64,000 bases of DNA from Coffea arabica (Eukaryota > Streptophyta > Magnoliopsida > Gentianales > Rubiaceae), in assembly GCF_036785885.1 (NCBI RefSeq), contig NC_092312.1, positions 21,036,001 to 21,100,000 of the forward strand. Reading direction: 5' to 3'. The notes under the pieces are model-generated. The model made no database searches and was not told the origin of the DNA. It saw only the letters and a program-made list of their open reading frames with translations. The position numbers and the translations under genes were made by a program. Shown here piece after piece: positions 1-20,861 of the stretch (the stretch's first letter is position 1; the number at the start of each line of letters is the position of its first letter).

Positions 1-348
1 CATAGAAGTGGAGACATTCTCAACCTCAGCGTAACAGAAAAAAATTCGTTGCACAGCATTAAACCCTTTTAAGAACTGCGCACAAATACATTTAAACCAT
101 CAGCGCCAACTTTTCTCTGTATTTCACTGTCAAAAATACCATTACTGAATACATTTGTTACCTCTATATTAAATCCTAATAAGATATCCTTCTCAAGCCC
201 CCTGACACGAACAAGTTTCCGCAAACGCTAGGACCGTTTCCACAAATTCACGCCTTATACACATTCCAAGGCTTGTAAAGGTTGGAGAGAGGGGCTGGGA
301 GACCATAAAGTGAAAATGAGCTCAGGATCAATGTTCCTTTTTTAAGGC
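1..348 (-). other. 3' flank / probable 3' UTR of the Hsp70 gene
   Basis: No coding potential seen. The stretch follows the TGA stop at 349-351 on the minus strand and is likely the Hsp70 3' UTR plus flank. A polyadenylation site could not be placed. Confidence 0.5.
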
Positions 349-4119
<3,771 letters not shown>

Positions 4120-4735
4120 TACTTCTGCCAAAGTTCTCAACTTTTTTCAAACCCTAACCCTAGAAAGTGGTGCGAGCGGGACGCGCGGGGGGAAGAGGGT
4201 GCGGGGCTGGGGAAGGAGAAGGAAAATGGAGAGATAACGGAGCCTTTGAGGAGAAGAAGAAGATAAGGGGTTTACAAGGGGTTGAGGGACTTTTTCCCTT
4301 TTTCTTTTCTTTTTACTTTGTTGAGAGGAGGGTTCGGTAGGAGACAGATGGAAGATTCTGGAATTCTCTTTTCCTTTTTTTTTTTTTTTTGGGGAGGATT
4401 TAGTAATTTTTGGTGAGACTGACATCTGGAAAAAGAGTTGATTTTGATTGGACGGTTTGTTCAATTGTTTGGGCCTATCCACCAATTTTTATTTTTATTT
4501 TTTGTCTCTATTCTATACTACCTCCTATACTAGTTTATTTTAAGAGGGAGAGTCCAACCGAGTCTATTGGAAAATTGATTGAGATTGAATCATTATTGAA
4601 TCAGATGAGTGTATTATGTACCGATATGGATTTAAGTTAGTTAAAATGGCAAATCACATATAGTGATAAGTGGTAGAGACAAGATCGACCAATTGGTCCC
4701 ATCAATATACAAGGATTATTCTAAATTCATACAGG
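4120..4735. other. 5' UTR/promoter of the Hsp70 gene and spacer
   Basis: Contains pyrimidine/purine-skewed leader sequence (4150-4320), the heat-shock element, and a homopolymer of T near 4375-4390. No gene seen beyond 4480. Confidence 0.5.
4351..4363. promoter_or_regulatory. Heat-shock element upstream of the Hsp70 gene
   Basis: GAA at 4351, TTC at 4356 and GAA at 4361 form three alternating 5-bp units (nGAAnnTTCnnGAAn), the binding pattern of heat-shock factors. The site lies about 230 bp upstream of the Hsp70 ATG at 4119. Match to the consensus is seen directly; binding is inferred. Confidence 0.6.
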
Positions 4736-4860
4736 TGTGTTACACCAATCTGATCTGATTGTGGTTCAGTACCCATCAAATTTTCTCGACTCAGTTGGAC
4801 CACCCCCTAGAGTAGTAGGCGTAGATTAGTATAAGTTAGATGTGTCGTTACCATAAAAAA
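4736..4860 (+). mobile_element. Degenerate SINE 3' fragment
   Basis: The stretch ccaatctgatctgattgtgg, then a TTCAGT..CC motif, then gattagtataagttagat and an A-rich end, parallels the 3' half of the complete SINE at 35440-35678. The 5' part is not clear and no target duplication was found, so this is an old or truncated copy. Confidence 0.5.
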
Positions 4861-4995
4861 AAGTTCTTATGATTGCCACTTTTCTTGATGTATTAAAATT
4901 TGTGCTTAATTGTATAGTAAAAAATTAAAGGAAAAATAATTTAAAATATCTCTTACATTTTGTCAAATAAATTTATTCATTCCTCATTTTTAAAA

Positions 4996-6598
4996 GGGAT
5001 AATTTCAAAAACCTCCCCTGAGGTTTCTGACATTTACACTAGCCTCCCCTATGGTTTGAACAATTACACTGACCTCCCCTGAGGTTACTAATCCTTTACA
5101 AATTTAGTCCAAATGATTGAAATATTGTTTTAGATAGTGAAATTAGAATTTTGTACCTGATTTGTCCTTTGTGCTACATGTCCAATGAATGACAAAGTAT
5201 TACAAATTAATTAATAATTAATAAATTTTAAGGAGCGTAGTTTATAGACAAATACGTATTACTTATTTAAAGTACCAACTATTTACGAGTATTTTACTTT
5301 CAAACATTTACTTTATTACAAATATTTATTCTCAAATACAGATTTGTATTTACTCTCAAATTTTTAATTTTTGTTAAATACAAAACCTACCAGTTTTTCT
5401 TCCATAGAAATATTAGTATAACACTTTTTCAATTTTAGTTATAAATATTTATGTATTTAACATAAATTAAATGATTCAAGATAAAATACTCATAAAGAGC
5501 TAATACTTTACTTATGTAATGGATGAAAATCATAAAAAATTAATACTTTATCGGCCATTTCTTTTTTTAAAAAATATTTAATTTATATTAAATAGATAAC
5601 TTACTGATTTTCTTTTTGCGAGAATATTACTGTAACACTTTTTAATTTTTAATTACAAACGTTAATATATTTATCATAAATTAAATATTTGAAAATAAAA
5701 TATCTGTAAAGAGTCGGTACTTTAAATAGGTTATGTGTATTTGCTTATAAACTATACGAGGATAAAGTAAGGAGTATAGTTTATTGATTTAAGTTAAGGA
5801 GTGTAATTTATTGATTTAAGTAAGGAGTGTAGTTTATAGGCAAATACATATAACTTATTTAAAGTACCCGCTCTTTACAGATATTTTATTTTCAAATATT
5901 TAATTTATGATAAATATATTAACGTTTGTAATTAAAAATTAAAAAGTGTTACAGTAATTATTCTCGCAAAAAGAAAATCAGTAGGTTATCTATTTGATAT
6001 AAATTAAATATTTTTTAAAAAAAGAAATGGCCCATAAAGTATTAACTTTTTATGGTTTTCATCCATTACATGAGTAAAGTATTAGCTCTTTATGAGTATT
6101 TTATCCTGAATCATTTAATTTATGCTAAATACATAAATATTTATAACTAAAATTGAAAAAGTGTTATATTAATATTTCTACGGAAGAAAAACTGGTAAGT
6201 TTTTTATTTAACAAAAATTAAATATTTGAGAGTAAATACAAATCTATATTTGAGAATAAATATTTGTAATAAAGTAAATGTTTGAAAGTAAAATATCCGT
6301 AAAGAACTGGTACTTTAAATAAGTAATACGTATTTGTTTATAAACTACGTTCCTTAAAGTTTATTAATTATTAATTAATTTGTAATACTTTGTCATTCAT
6401 TGGACATGTAGCACAAATGGCAAATCAGGTACAAAATTCTAATTTCACTCTCTAAAACAATATTTTAATCATTTGGACTAAATTTGTAAAGGATTAGTCT
6501 CCTTAGGAGAGGTCAGTGTAATTGTTCAAATCACAGGGGAGGTGAGTGTAAATGTCAGAAACCTCAGAAACCTCAGGGGAGGTTTCTGAAATTATCCC
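4996..6598. mobile_element. Fold-back MULE (non-autonomous, ~0.8-kb inverted arms)
   Basis: Begins GGGATAATTTCAAAAACCTC and ends with its inverse, GAGGTTTCTGAAATTATCCC. The two halves are near reverse complements over almost the whole 1603 bp, meeting near 5790-5800 at a few short repeats of a TAAGGAGTGTAGTTTAT type. Flanked by a perfect 9-bp direct repeat TTTTTAAAA (4987-4995 and 6599-6607), the target-site length of Mutator-like elements. No transposase or other ORF. It shares its terminal ~25 bp with the element at 38735-39812 but not the interior. Confidence 0.85.
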
Positions 6599-6607
6599 TT
6601 TTTAAAA

Positions 6608-8946
6608 TGTTAACTTTCTATTCATTACAAATTCAAATTCATAAATTTTGATCCCAACCTAAGTTTTCAACCACTTTTTACCCTAAAAATCATCACATGA
6701 TTCACATGTAATTGTTTCCGTTATATAAAAAAGTTAAGAAAAAAGTGAATATAGATCAGATCATTTGTTTAATTACAATGAAATTTAACATTTTTGCTCC
6801 TATAAAAATGTCAATGTATAAGTCACATGATGAATTCAATGTAAAAAATGATCGAAAACTTTAAGTGGAAACCAAAATTTATCAACTTGATTTTACAAGG
6901 GATGCAAATTACCATTTTAAAAGTGAATTTATTTGGAGAAATGTAAAGAACATTTTGAATGAATTTTTCAAAATTAAAAATAAAAGCTAATACATGATTA
7001 AGGATATGTATATTAGTACATGCACTAATATTCTTTTATATGGTTAACAACAAGGTATCCAATAGAATTAACATTGACTCAAAAAAAAAAGATTTTATTT
7101 AAGGATTAATCTTCTATATAGTGACAGTGCATACACTTTCATCGTTAAATATATGATAAATAATTCAAATTTAAATTTAAAATTCAAATTATATATATAT
7201 ATATAATTGCATCCAATCATGATAATATATACACTGTTAGTGAACATAAGAATTAAGATTAACTCTTTGTCTTGTTTTCCTTAGCGATGATGTTGAACCA
7301 GTTTTTCCTGGCCTTTAAGAAAGTAGCGAAGAGTGAACGAACCAAGATGCAAGTTACAAGCTGCGCGTGGTTCAACTATTCAGCTTCCTCTTTTGAATTC
7401 CTGGCCTTTGACCTAAAGTTCCTGAGGTTTGCTCTTACCAATTAGAGCCATTTTCATTATGCAAAATCAAAATGCATGACATGTCCAACACTATACACAT
7501 TTATAGCTACGGTTTGCTGCCGGAATGACGATCACAACACTGATAATGACAAGCGACTGCAAATTGAAAGGGATACATTTTCTTGAGGAAAAGGAATGGA
7601 ATCAAAAGGGGTGAAGCATGAAGCATCTTTGCTTTATTCCACACCCCTTACCAACCTAAGCAAGTACCAAGAATAACGGCAAGATTTCACCAACACCAAA
7701 TCGGCAATGGACTGCCAGGCTGCCATTCCTGTACTGTGATTAGAAATAATCGACAGTAGTTGTAAAAGGATATTAATTAAGGCTATAGAGTTGGTTACAG
7801 TGAGAGGGGAAATCATGAGGTTCAGGACAAGCATGCTGGGAGTTTGCATAAGCAGCAAGCAAACGAACTGCTAAGAATCCAGACCAAGCACCCCCAGCAC
7901 AGTCACGAGTTTATTGTCAAAATAACTCTTCTTCTAGAATATATACTCAAAGTAACTAAATTTTAAAACTTATTACCTTTGTGATCCTTTTTGCCACTTA
8001 GGCTGCATATGTGTCAGGATAGAGATAAAAACGTCCTCCATTTCTCTTTCTCATCTAATATTTTCTTCAATTTCCTCTATAAAGCTTCCCACATTTTTTT
8101 CTTTCGTTATCTTTCCCTTGTCAAACATAATCTAAGAAACCAATCTTTATATTAACAGCATCTAAAAAATATGTTTCGCAAGTTAATAATCTTAAGGTAG
8201 ATGAAGATTATTTTCGTCTTTTCAAAGAGTAGGAAGGATAACATAAACAAATATGATAACCTTGAAATTTTTATAATTGATTACAATTTTCGTTGCAATT
8301 TTTGTATTTTTAAAATTATTTTTTGAAAAAATATATATGCAATAGGTTTGATACATTTAAAAAAATTCGGAGACCAATAATAGTAAGGTCAATAATGGTA
8401 AAATTTATTTTAGATAATTATAAGGAAATTATAAAAGTTATGCAATCTTCTTGCTCCTCTATAATAAAAAAATATAAAATTTTAGTTAATGTTAGAAATT
8501 ATAAATTGGATTAGAACTTTCCTTTCTTGTTATTCTACATGGCAATCAGGATAATTAGATGGGAACAATAATATCATTATGGTAATAAAATTTGAAAGTG
8601 AATCACATTGGAAATATTTTTTAGTAAGAGTGTTATTTTGACAAAAAAACTCGCACAGTCACAGTTGTATATGGCAGCCAATAGTCATACTAACAGAAAT
8701 ACTTTTTTTACTCGACAAAAAATGATACCTACAACCTTGCAATTTTTGTCCCTCTAACTTAACTATTCTAATCTTTCATTTCTCAATCAAAAGTGCTACT
8801 TCCCATGCCTGCTCTCTACCCCCGATATTTCAGGGCTGACAAATTAGCTTGGAATCTTTTATTGATGGGAAAGGCATTGACTTACCAACTCTCAAGTGAA
8901 GAGTGTCATAGTCATACATACACCGTCTCCAGTTGAAAATTTTACT
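6608..8946. other. Spacer between Hsp70 and PUR2 genes
   Basis: AT-rich with no convincing gene. A less AT-rich island at about 7260-7920 includes a short minus-strand reading frame of about 45 codons (near 7770-7910) reading GGAWSGFLAVRLLAAYAN, which I do not recognise; it has an in-frame stop just upstream. The last 400 bp before 8946 are probably the PUR2 3' UTR. Confidence 0.5.
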
Positions 8947-11900
8947 TCAACCTTTAGTAGAATATTGTTTCAGAGGCAGTGCTCTCCATCCTATATCTTT
9001 CCGAGAGAAACCTCCCGGCCAATTAATTTGATCTACAGCCTGGTATGCTCTATCCCGTGCCTCCTCAAGATCCCTTCCCTTGGCAGTAACCCCAAGAACA
9101 CGCCCCCCTGCTGCAATGAAATTCCCATTCGTGTCAATAGCAGTTCCAGCATGAAAAACCTTAACAAATGGAGAAACTTGCTCTGCTTCTTCTAGGTTTT
9201 GAATCAGTGTCCCCTTCTCGTAGCTCCCGGGATAGCCCTTACTTGCCATAACTACAACCATGGCTGAACCAGGGGACCAGTCTAGCGAAATGCCTCTCAG
9301 TTCTCCCTTGCAAGCTGCGAGTAGAACTTGTGCCAGATCGGATTCCAAGCGAACCATCAGCACCTGTAAATCACAAGACCAAGCAGCAGCATAGAATGTC
9401 AGAGTAGTCACATCTGCAAAGGAACAAATCCATATCAAACTCCACTGACCAAGAATTGATATACCAGAAGACTAGTTTACAAAGAGGAGAAAATGAAAAT
9501 ACGAAAGTGGTATGGTGTTCATCAAAAACCACCAGAATGACACCCAAAAAGAACATGATTGCTTAGACTTTATAACAAACATGTTCTACTTTAGAAGATC
9601 CCTACAGGAATCACTTTGCTATAAATACCCTCAAAGACCACCAACATTTAGCAACTTGATGATGTAAAAACTAGCAACCATGAAACTGATCCAACATAGG
9701 ATAACTAAGTGGCATACTGCTTTGATTAGATCTTAGAGAACCCCCAACTAGAACAACTCATAGATGGAGATGGAAAGAAGATAGGCAATTATAGCATTTA
9801 CTTATCAATTGTTTGAAGGTACTAAAACAATAGTTTACTCAACTGATACACTAGTAAAATTAGAAGACAAACTTAAGACCACAACTTCAGTTTTCAATTG
9901 GTTAAAAAATAAAATTAAAAAAGAAAAGAAAAGAAAAGAAGAAGAAACAGAAATTGAAGCTTCAAGCAGCAACCTTTTGCAGATTCCACTACATCACTTT
10001 CATCTTCTCAACCTCAACAACAATTCTAGGTAAGAAATTGCAGCTACCAGTACAAAACCAAAGACATCAATAGTCAAAGATACTAAAGAAACTGACCTGG
10101 CACTCTGGATCTCCAAAGCGCACATTGTACTCAATTAATTTCGGCAATCCGGACTTCCTCTCAATCATGAGTCCAGCATATAAAACTCCAACAAATTTGC
10201 ATCCTTCATTGGCCATTCCTTTCACAGTAGGTAGAATGATGGATTTCATAACCAAAGACTGGAGTTCTTTTGTCAAAACTGGTGCAGGAGAGTATGCCCC
10301 CATTCCACCAGTATTGGGCCCTGTATCACCATCCCCAACCCGTTTATGGTCCTGTGCAGATTCTAGAGGAATCGCATTCTCCCCATCTACTAGTGCAAAG
10401 AATGAAGCTTCTTCTCCTTCCAAATATTCCTCGATAACAACATGGCAACCAGCAGGCCCAAAATCACCTTTGACAAGCATCGAGTCTACAGCATCATATG
10501 CCTCCTCGAGAGTCAAGGCAACAATAACTCCTTTTCCAGCTGCAAGTCCATCAGCTTTAATAACGATGGGAGCACCTTGCTCTTTAATGTAGCTTTTTGC
10601 AGCGGTAGAATCGGCAAATGTTCTATACTGCAAAGAGTAACCAGATTTACCATATTCAAGATGCATTTGAATAGTCAAAGTTGCCTAGAAACTGTTAATC
10701 CTGTTATGAATCGAATAATGAAGACAACGTTGTGAAAGATATGATTTCTAAACCAGCCATAAGATTAAGACAGGTGGAACCATGCTATAAATGTTGTATC
10801 TGCAACAAAGAAACAATACCCTTTGCTATCTACAATTGGACCTACCTTGGCAGTAGGAATTCCATATTTGTCACAAATGCCCTTCATAAAATTCTTGGAG
10901 CCTTCTAAAGCAGCAGCTTCTGATGAAGGGCCAAAAGTTGGAATTCCGGCCTTCACGAGATCGTTAGAGAGTCCTGCAACAAGAGGTGCCTCTGGTCCCA
11001 CAACAACTAGTCCAACACCCCACTCACGACAAAAGGAGATAACTGCTGAGCTATCTAAGATATCAAGGTCAGAAATGCAAGTTGCATCTCCAGAGTTGGA
11101 AATCCCCGCATTGCCTGGGGCACAGAATACACCGTCACAAGTGGGAGATCGTTTCAATGCATAACAAAGAGCATGTTCTCTTCCCCCTCCTCCAATCACC
11201 AACACAACCACCCTTTCCCCTGCCAATAACATTGAGTAAGACTCTGCGTGTAAGTATCAGACATTTTCGACATTTTCAAGCTGCAAGCCAATTTTATCAA
11301 GCCCCTTCAATTGTTGTTAGTCCAAAACTATCAATCGTTTATAAGCCATCTGTCTTATCTTTCCTAAACTCTGATTCACCAAAACTGAGGAAACCATGCG
11401 TCAAACGCAGGATGGTGATCAAAATGGATGAGTACAAAATTTCACAAAACAACACGCAAACATTGACTCTTTTTTCTTTAAATTACTTGATATTTAATTA
11501 GACAAAGAATGAACTAATACAAGCGCAAGTTATGTACTTATTCATCCGCACTGAATAGAAGTACGAGGAAAAATATCTTTCCTAATCTTCTACTCAATGA
11601 ATAATTTGATCTTTTATTCAAAAAAAAAAGGCATCACTTTTCTTCCCAATTGCTTGGCAACTAACCCCAACTCAAAACCAGAGAGAGACAAACAAGAAAA
11701 TGAGGGAATTCCAAGTTCTTAACATGATCCTCTACTCGAAATTGAACTCATATATTGAGGATTAGACAATGAACAACATTACCCTTTTATAATTCATCCC
11801 GTTTCTGTTTCTTATTAGAATATACTAGCATTCTAAACAGTAAGCTTGAAAGCATAGATTCTTTTATGCTTACCAGAAGAAGAGGTACCATTGACAGAAG

Positions 11901-12117
11901 ACAAGCTACAGGCTACTGCGGTCAATGTCGACCGAAGACTATAAACCCTGCGGCTAGAATTGCCACGAAACTCAAGTTTTAAGCAATCCCACTTAATTGT
12001 TCCCCCCAGGTAAATAGAACGGCTTTGGTCGGCCGTGAACAGTTTAGATGACTGGTAATGATGGCTGCCCGGAAATTTTGCTGTAGCTCCAATACTATGA
12101 GCTATGCATGATGCCAT
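8947..12117 (-). CDS. PUR2: Phosphoribosylamine-glycine ligase (GAR synthetase), plastid
   Basis: Second step of de novo purine synthesis: joins glycine to 5-phosphoribosylamine using ATP. Exons on the minus strand: 12117-11874, 11219-10846, 10627-10097, 9363-8947, phases consistent, 521 aa. Exon 1 encodes a Ser-rich plastid transit peptide (residues 1 to about 80). The mature part opens with [19 protein letters not shown], the PurD N-domain signature, followed by [12 protein letters not shown]. The ATP-grasp region has [10 protein letters not shown] (about 230-239), [33 protein letters not shown] (about 297-316) and [11 protein letters not shown] at the end of exon 3. The C-terminal domain ([23 protein letters not shown]) is complete, ending QYSTKG. 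Unlike animal GART this is a stand-alone PurD. Plastid location is inferred from the leader; dual mitochondrial targeting is reported for plant purine enzymes but is not visible here. Confidence 0.96.
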
Positions 12118-12475
12118 TTTAGCTTATACTTGATTATTTCCCACGAAAAAAGATTCAAGAAGTGAATGAACAAACCAGAACGGAAAGATATCCCAACAAA
12201 GAGAACTTAGAGAAGAGCAGATAAAAGGATAGAGCTGTGTGTTTTATGTTTATGAGAAGAGAAGAGAAGAGTTGAGGAGGAGGAGGAGGAGGAGGAGGAG
12301 GAGGAAGAAGAAAGAATAAAAAGGGAGGGTAGTCTATCCGGGGCTTAGGTTTCTCCGCTTCAGGTTAAAATTGAAAGCATCTACGTCAGACTGTCAGAGT
12401 TCGTTCACATTCACGTCTAGTTTTTATCTGTTTAGCAGAGGGGTGTGATTTTTTTCAAGTCCAGTTTGTTTGTGT
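12118..12475 (-). promoter_or_regulatory. 5' UTR and proximal promoter of PUR2
   Basis: Purine-rich leader upstream of the PUR2 start at 12117, including a GAG trinucleotide microsatellite at about 12270-12311. The interval is cut short by the MULE whose target duplication begins at 12476, so the promoter is compact or partly displaced. No specific operator identified. Confidence 0.45.
12270..12311. repeat. (GAG)n microsatellite in the PUR2 leader
   Basis: About 12 to 13 tandem GAG units, with a GAA-rich shoulder. Located about 155-195 bp upstream of the PUR2 ATG, read as CTC repeats in the transcript direction. Confidence 0.8.
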
Positions 12476-12484
12476 TTTTTTTTA

Positions 12485-14060
12485 GGGTTAATCGCACTTT
12501 ATCCCCTTTAAGTATAGGTCATTTCTCACTTTACCCCACAACGTTTGTTTTTCCTCAGTTTATCCCATCCGTCAGCAATTGCACGTTAAAAACTTCAAGA
12601 TGCCGAAATTGCCATTGGGTAGTTAATAGGGCTCTGTAGTTATTGCAAATTGATTTTTGAGTTGGATGTGTGCATTTTTCATCAGCAGTTCAAGGTGGTG
12701 CATGATTTTCTAATTGATAATATTTCTGTTGAATTGTCACTTTCACAATCTCTTAAGTATTTCCTTCCTCCAGCACCTAGTTACCCTCACTCTTTCAATT
12801 TCATCAGTTGAACACTTAAAAAGTTGCTTAGCACTTTTTCCTCCTTAAAAGAGATTTTTTTCTTCCAAAGATTCAGACTATCACTTTTTGAATAAACATA
12901 AAAAGTTTGATTTCAAAGAACAGCAGAGTGAATCAGCTATCTAATATACTGTGAACTTTAACTAATCCTCAGGCTAACATGACAGTTCAAAGCCTTTAGA
13001 AACAGTTTGGATTATTCTAGCAGACCCACGAGTACTAATCCAACAGAGCAAAGCAGAATATGAGCAAAAAATTACAGAGGAGGAAATTATCCATTAGGAA
13101 ATCACAGATGTTTCAAACTAACCTAAGCATCAGCCAGTAAACGTGTAAGAAGCTTTCTCACAAACATAAAATTCAAAAAATTATATGCTTATTCTTTTTC
13201 CTTCTCTGCTTCTTCTGCCAAGAAACGCAAATTCAAATTCCACTCCAATAGTAAGGCCTATGTCCAGTACCATACCCTCGTCGTCGAGGAGGGCTCCAAC
13301 GTCCCTCTCCGCGAGTACGTCAATGCCGAATTCTTCCGCCCTGTGCTTCCTCCTGACCCTCTTTCTTCTGAACCCTATTTCGACCTAGGCGACGTCGTCG
13401 ATGCCTACTATAGGGACGGCTGGTGGACTGGTGTCGTCACCGCTCTTCTTCTTCAGCACCACAACGCCGACCGCCACTACCACCACAAGCAGCCCCAGTC
13501 CCCCTCTCTTCTGAGGTTCGTCGTCACCTTTCACAATCCACTCGACGAACTTCACTTTCCTCCTTCCCAATTGAGATTTCACCACCGATGGGTCAATTGC
13601 ACCTGGGTCCGACCCGCCAAGTAGGTGCCGTTTCTATTTCTGGTGTCGTTTCATGTTCTTTAATGGAGGTTTTGGAGGTTTTGCAAGGAATACAGAAGAA
13701 GAAAGAGGCTGATAGAGGGGAGAGAGACTTGACCGACAATGACAAAGAGGAAGGAAACCTTTTGTCTTCTGGTTTCCCTTTTCTTGTCCCATGTGCCCGA
13801 TGGAGGGAAATTTCCTCCTCCATTGTTCCAGGGCAATTTTGGAAATTTGTTTTTATCCGTTTCATGAAGACATGAACCTTTGACATATGGGTATTTTGGG
13901 TTGTTCATTATTTTCTTAAGGATATTACTGTCTTTTCATTATTCTGTTAATCTCCGTTAGAGTTGACTGTTAGTATTTGGGATAAACTGAAGAAAAATAA
14001 ACGTTGGGGGGTAAAGTAAGAAATGACCCATACTTAAAGGGGATAAAGTGCGATTAACCC
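12485..14060. mobile_element. Pack-MULE carrying an Agenet gene fragment
   Basis: Terminal inverted repeats of about 90 bp: left end GGGTTAATCGCACTTTATCC, right end its inverse GGATAAAGTGCGATTAACCC. Flanking 9-bp direct repeats TTTTTTTTA at 12476-12484 and 14061-14069 give the Mutator-type target-site length, although a T-run is weak evidence by itself. The interior is not transposase but a host-gene fragment (13205-13624). A non-autonomous MULE with captured gene sequence is a Pack-MULE by definition; mobilisation would need a transposase elsewhere. Confidence 0.85.
13205..13624 (+). pseudogene. Captured Agenet-domain gene fragment inside the Pack-MULE
   Basis: About 140 uninterrupted codons, ending at TAG 13622-13624. 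The translation contains KAYVQYHTLVVEEG, VPLREYVNAEFFRPV, YFDLGDVVDAYYRDGWWTGV, FVVTFHNPLDELHFPPSQLR and WVNCTWVRPAK. This order (a basic KKRK start, LREYV..RP, DVVDAYYRDGWWTGVV, then F..P..ELxFxxSQLRxHxxWVxxxWVRP) matches the tandem Agenet module of plant DUF724/Agenet proteins, which are Tudor-like chromatin or RNA-associated readers. It is GC-richer than its surroundings and has no clear ATG or further exons, so it is a transduplicated fragment. A poly-His/Gln insertion (HHNADRHYHHKQPQ) sits between the two halves. Not full length; protein production is unproven. Confidence 0.8.
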
Positions 14061-14069
14061 TTTTTTTTA

Positions 14070-15551
14070 TTCCATTATATTATCATCTTATTTTCTTCCT
14101 ATTTTGGCTTTTTCACCCCTTTCGTTGGGTACTTGGGTAAATAATTAGCAGTTTTTTATTTGCTGAAAAAATATGGGGATTTTTTTTCCTAATATGCTCC
14201 AGTCACATTTTTCAACTACTCTTTCTCTCTTTTTTTAATCATTTTATTGTAACACATGTATCTCATAACAGAAAGAATTAGAATAAACAATAAAAGAATT
14301 ACCAAATAATTATCAATCCAAACAGATCAAAATGATGTACGTGAGACAACTAAATAATTGAGACGTCTTCATGAAAAATGCATATTTTTTTGAAAAAAAA
14401 AATGACAATTCAAACGAGGCCCAATGTATAACCTTTAGAATATTGGTATTTTACCATATATCTTTTCTGAGATCGCATTGCTTTTACTATTATGAAATAA
14501 TAGCTGAAGTTAACCAAAAAGAAGATTTAATGAATTTAACTAGTGACACTTAATTCTTCTTTTATTTCTTCATCATTCAATTTCCTATTTTTTCTATGCA
14601 CTACTACAAACGACCATCGGTTTAGGCTTTTTCTTTTTCCCCCTTCTGTTTTTAGAGCTTGACGTTTTGAGTCTAGGGAGTAAAACAAGAGATGTTGATC
14701 AACAAGACATCCAGACTAGCATTCAATTTATGGATCTGGACTGGGTATCAAGAATCAACTTCAATATCACAAGCAATGGTTCTCCTTCCACCATGTTTTT
14801 CTTGACAACCTGCTTTTGAAGATGCATGCATTCGTTTCTATTCTTATCTTAAAAGAATAACGGACCATATTGCCAGCATCATCCCATTAGGTGCTCCACA
14901 TCCTATAGTCCTACTGCAGTCGGGCGAACCAATGCAATACCATAGCACCATACCGACTGCTTCCTGACACCAATTACCATAGCATCATTGGTAAATGTGC
15001 CGCTCAAAGATTGCGATAGACAAACCAAAAAGACCATCAGCCACTGTGGCACAAGTCGATAAGCTTGGCAACAACAGCTCTTAAGTCTTACCTTGCGTTA
15101 TCCAATTCTGATCCATAGTAACAAAGATTTGCCCAAAATGGGTAAAGAAAAACAGAATGATAGGGACGCTACAAGCATGAATAACAACAGGCAAGCGAAT
15201 ACTACCAGAATATCAGCATCAGGGAGCTTCCCTGGAAATGTTCCTATGTCACTATGTGAAACTGATTGATAACATTACAAACTAATCTCCCGGTAGCTCG
15301 GTACTAGGCTTCAAAAAAGTTCCGCTTTGAAGATTCTCACAAACATACAAACAGTGGATAATAAGGGTCTAAGCGTCTGGTTTATCATAACCAGAAAATT
15401 GACGATCCTAAATTCATATTTCACTCATCTCCCAGATTCTACTGAGAAATGCATTTCCAGCTTTATACAGACATGATACACGATATTCCCAAGAAAAAGA
15501 TTTACATGTGATACAGGACAAAGTGGTAATGTGACATTGCCAGATAAGCCA
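14070..15551. other. Spacer and probable 3' UTR of the GSK3-like gene
   Basis: No gene recognised. The part from about 14600 to 15551 is less AT-rich and lies directly downstream (minus strand) of the kinase stop codon at 15552-15554, so part of it is likely 3' UTR. Confidence 0.45.

Positions 15552-20861
<5,310 letters not shown>

Noticed and set aside
8323-8514. 63-codon Lys/Ile-rich frame
   Set aside because: Composition follows local AT-richness; no domain, no splice context.
10125-10592. 155-codon plus-strand frame opposite PUR2 exon 3
   Set aside because: Entirely mirrors the ATP-grasp exon; no independent coding signal.
13423-13875. Alternative plus-strand frame through the Agenet fragment
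   Set aside because: The Agenet signature is in the other frame; this one is an overlapping shadow.
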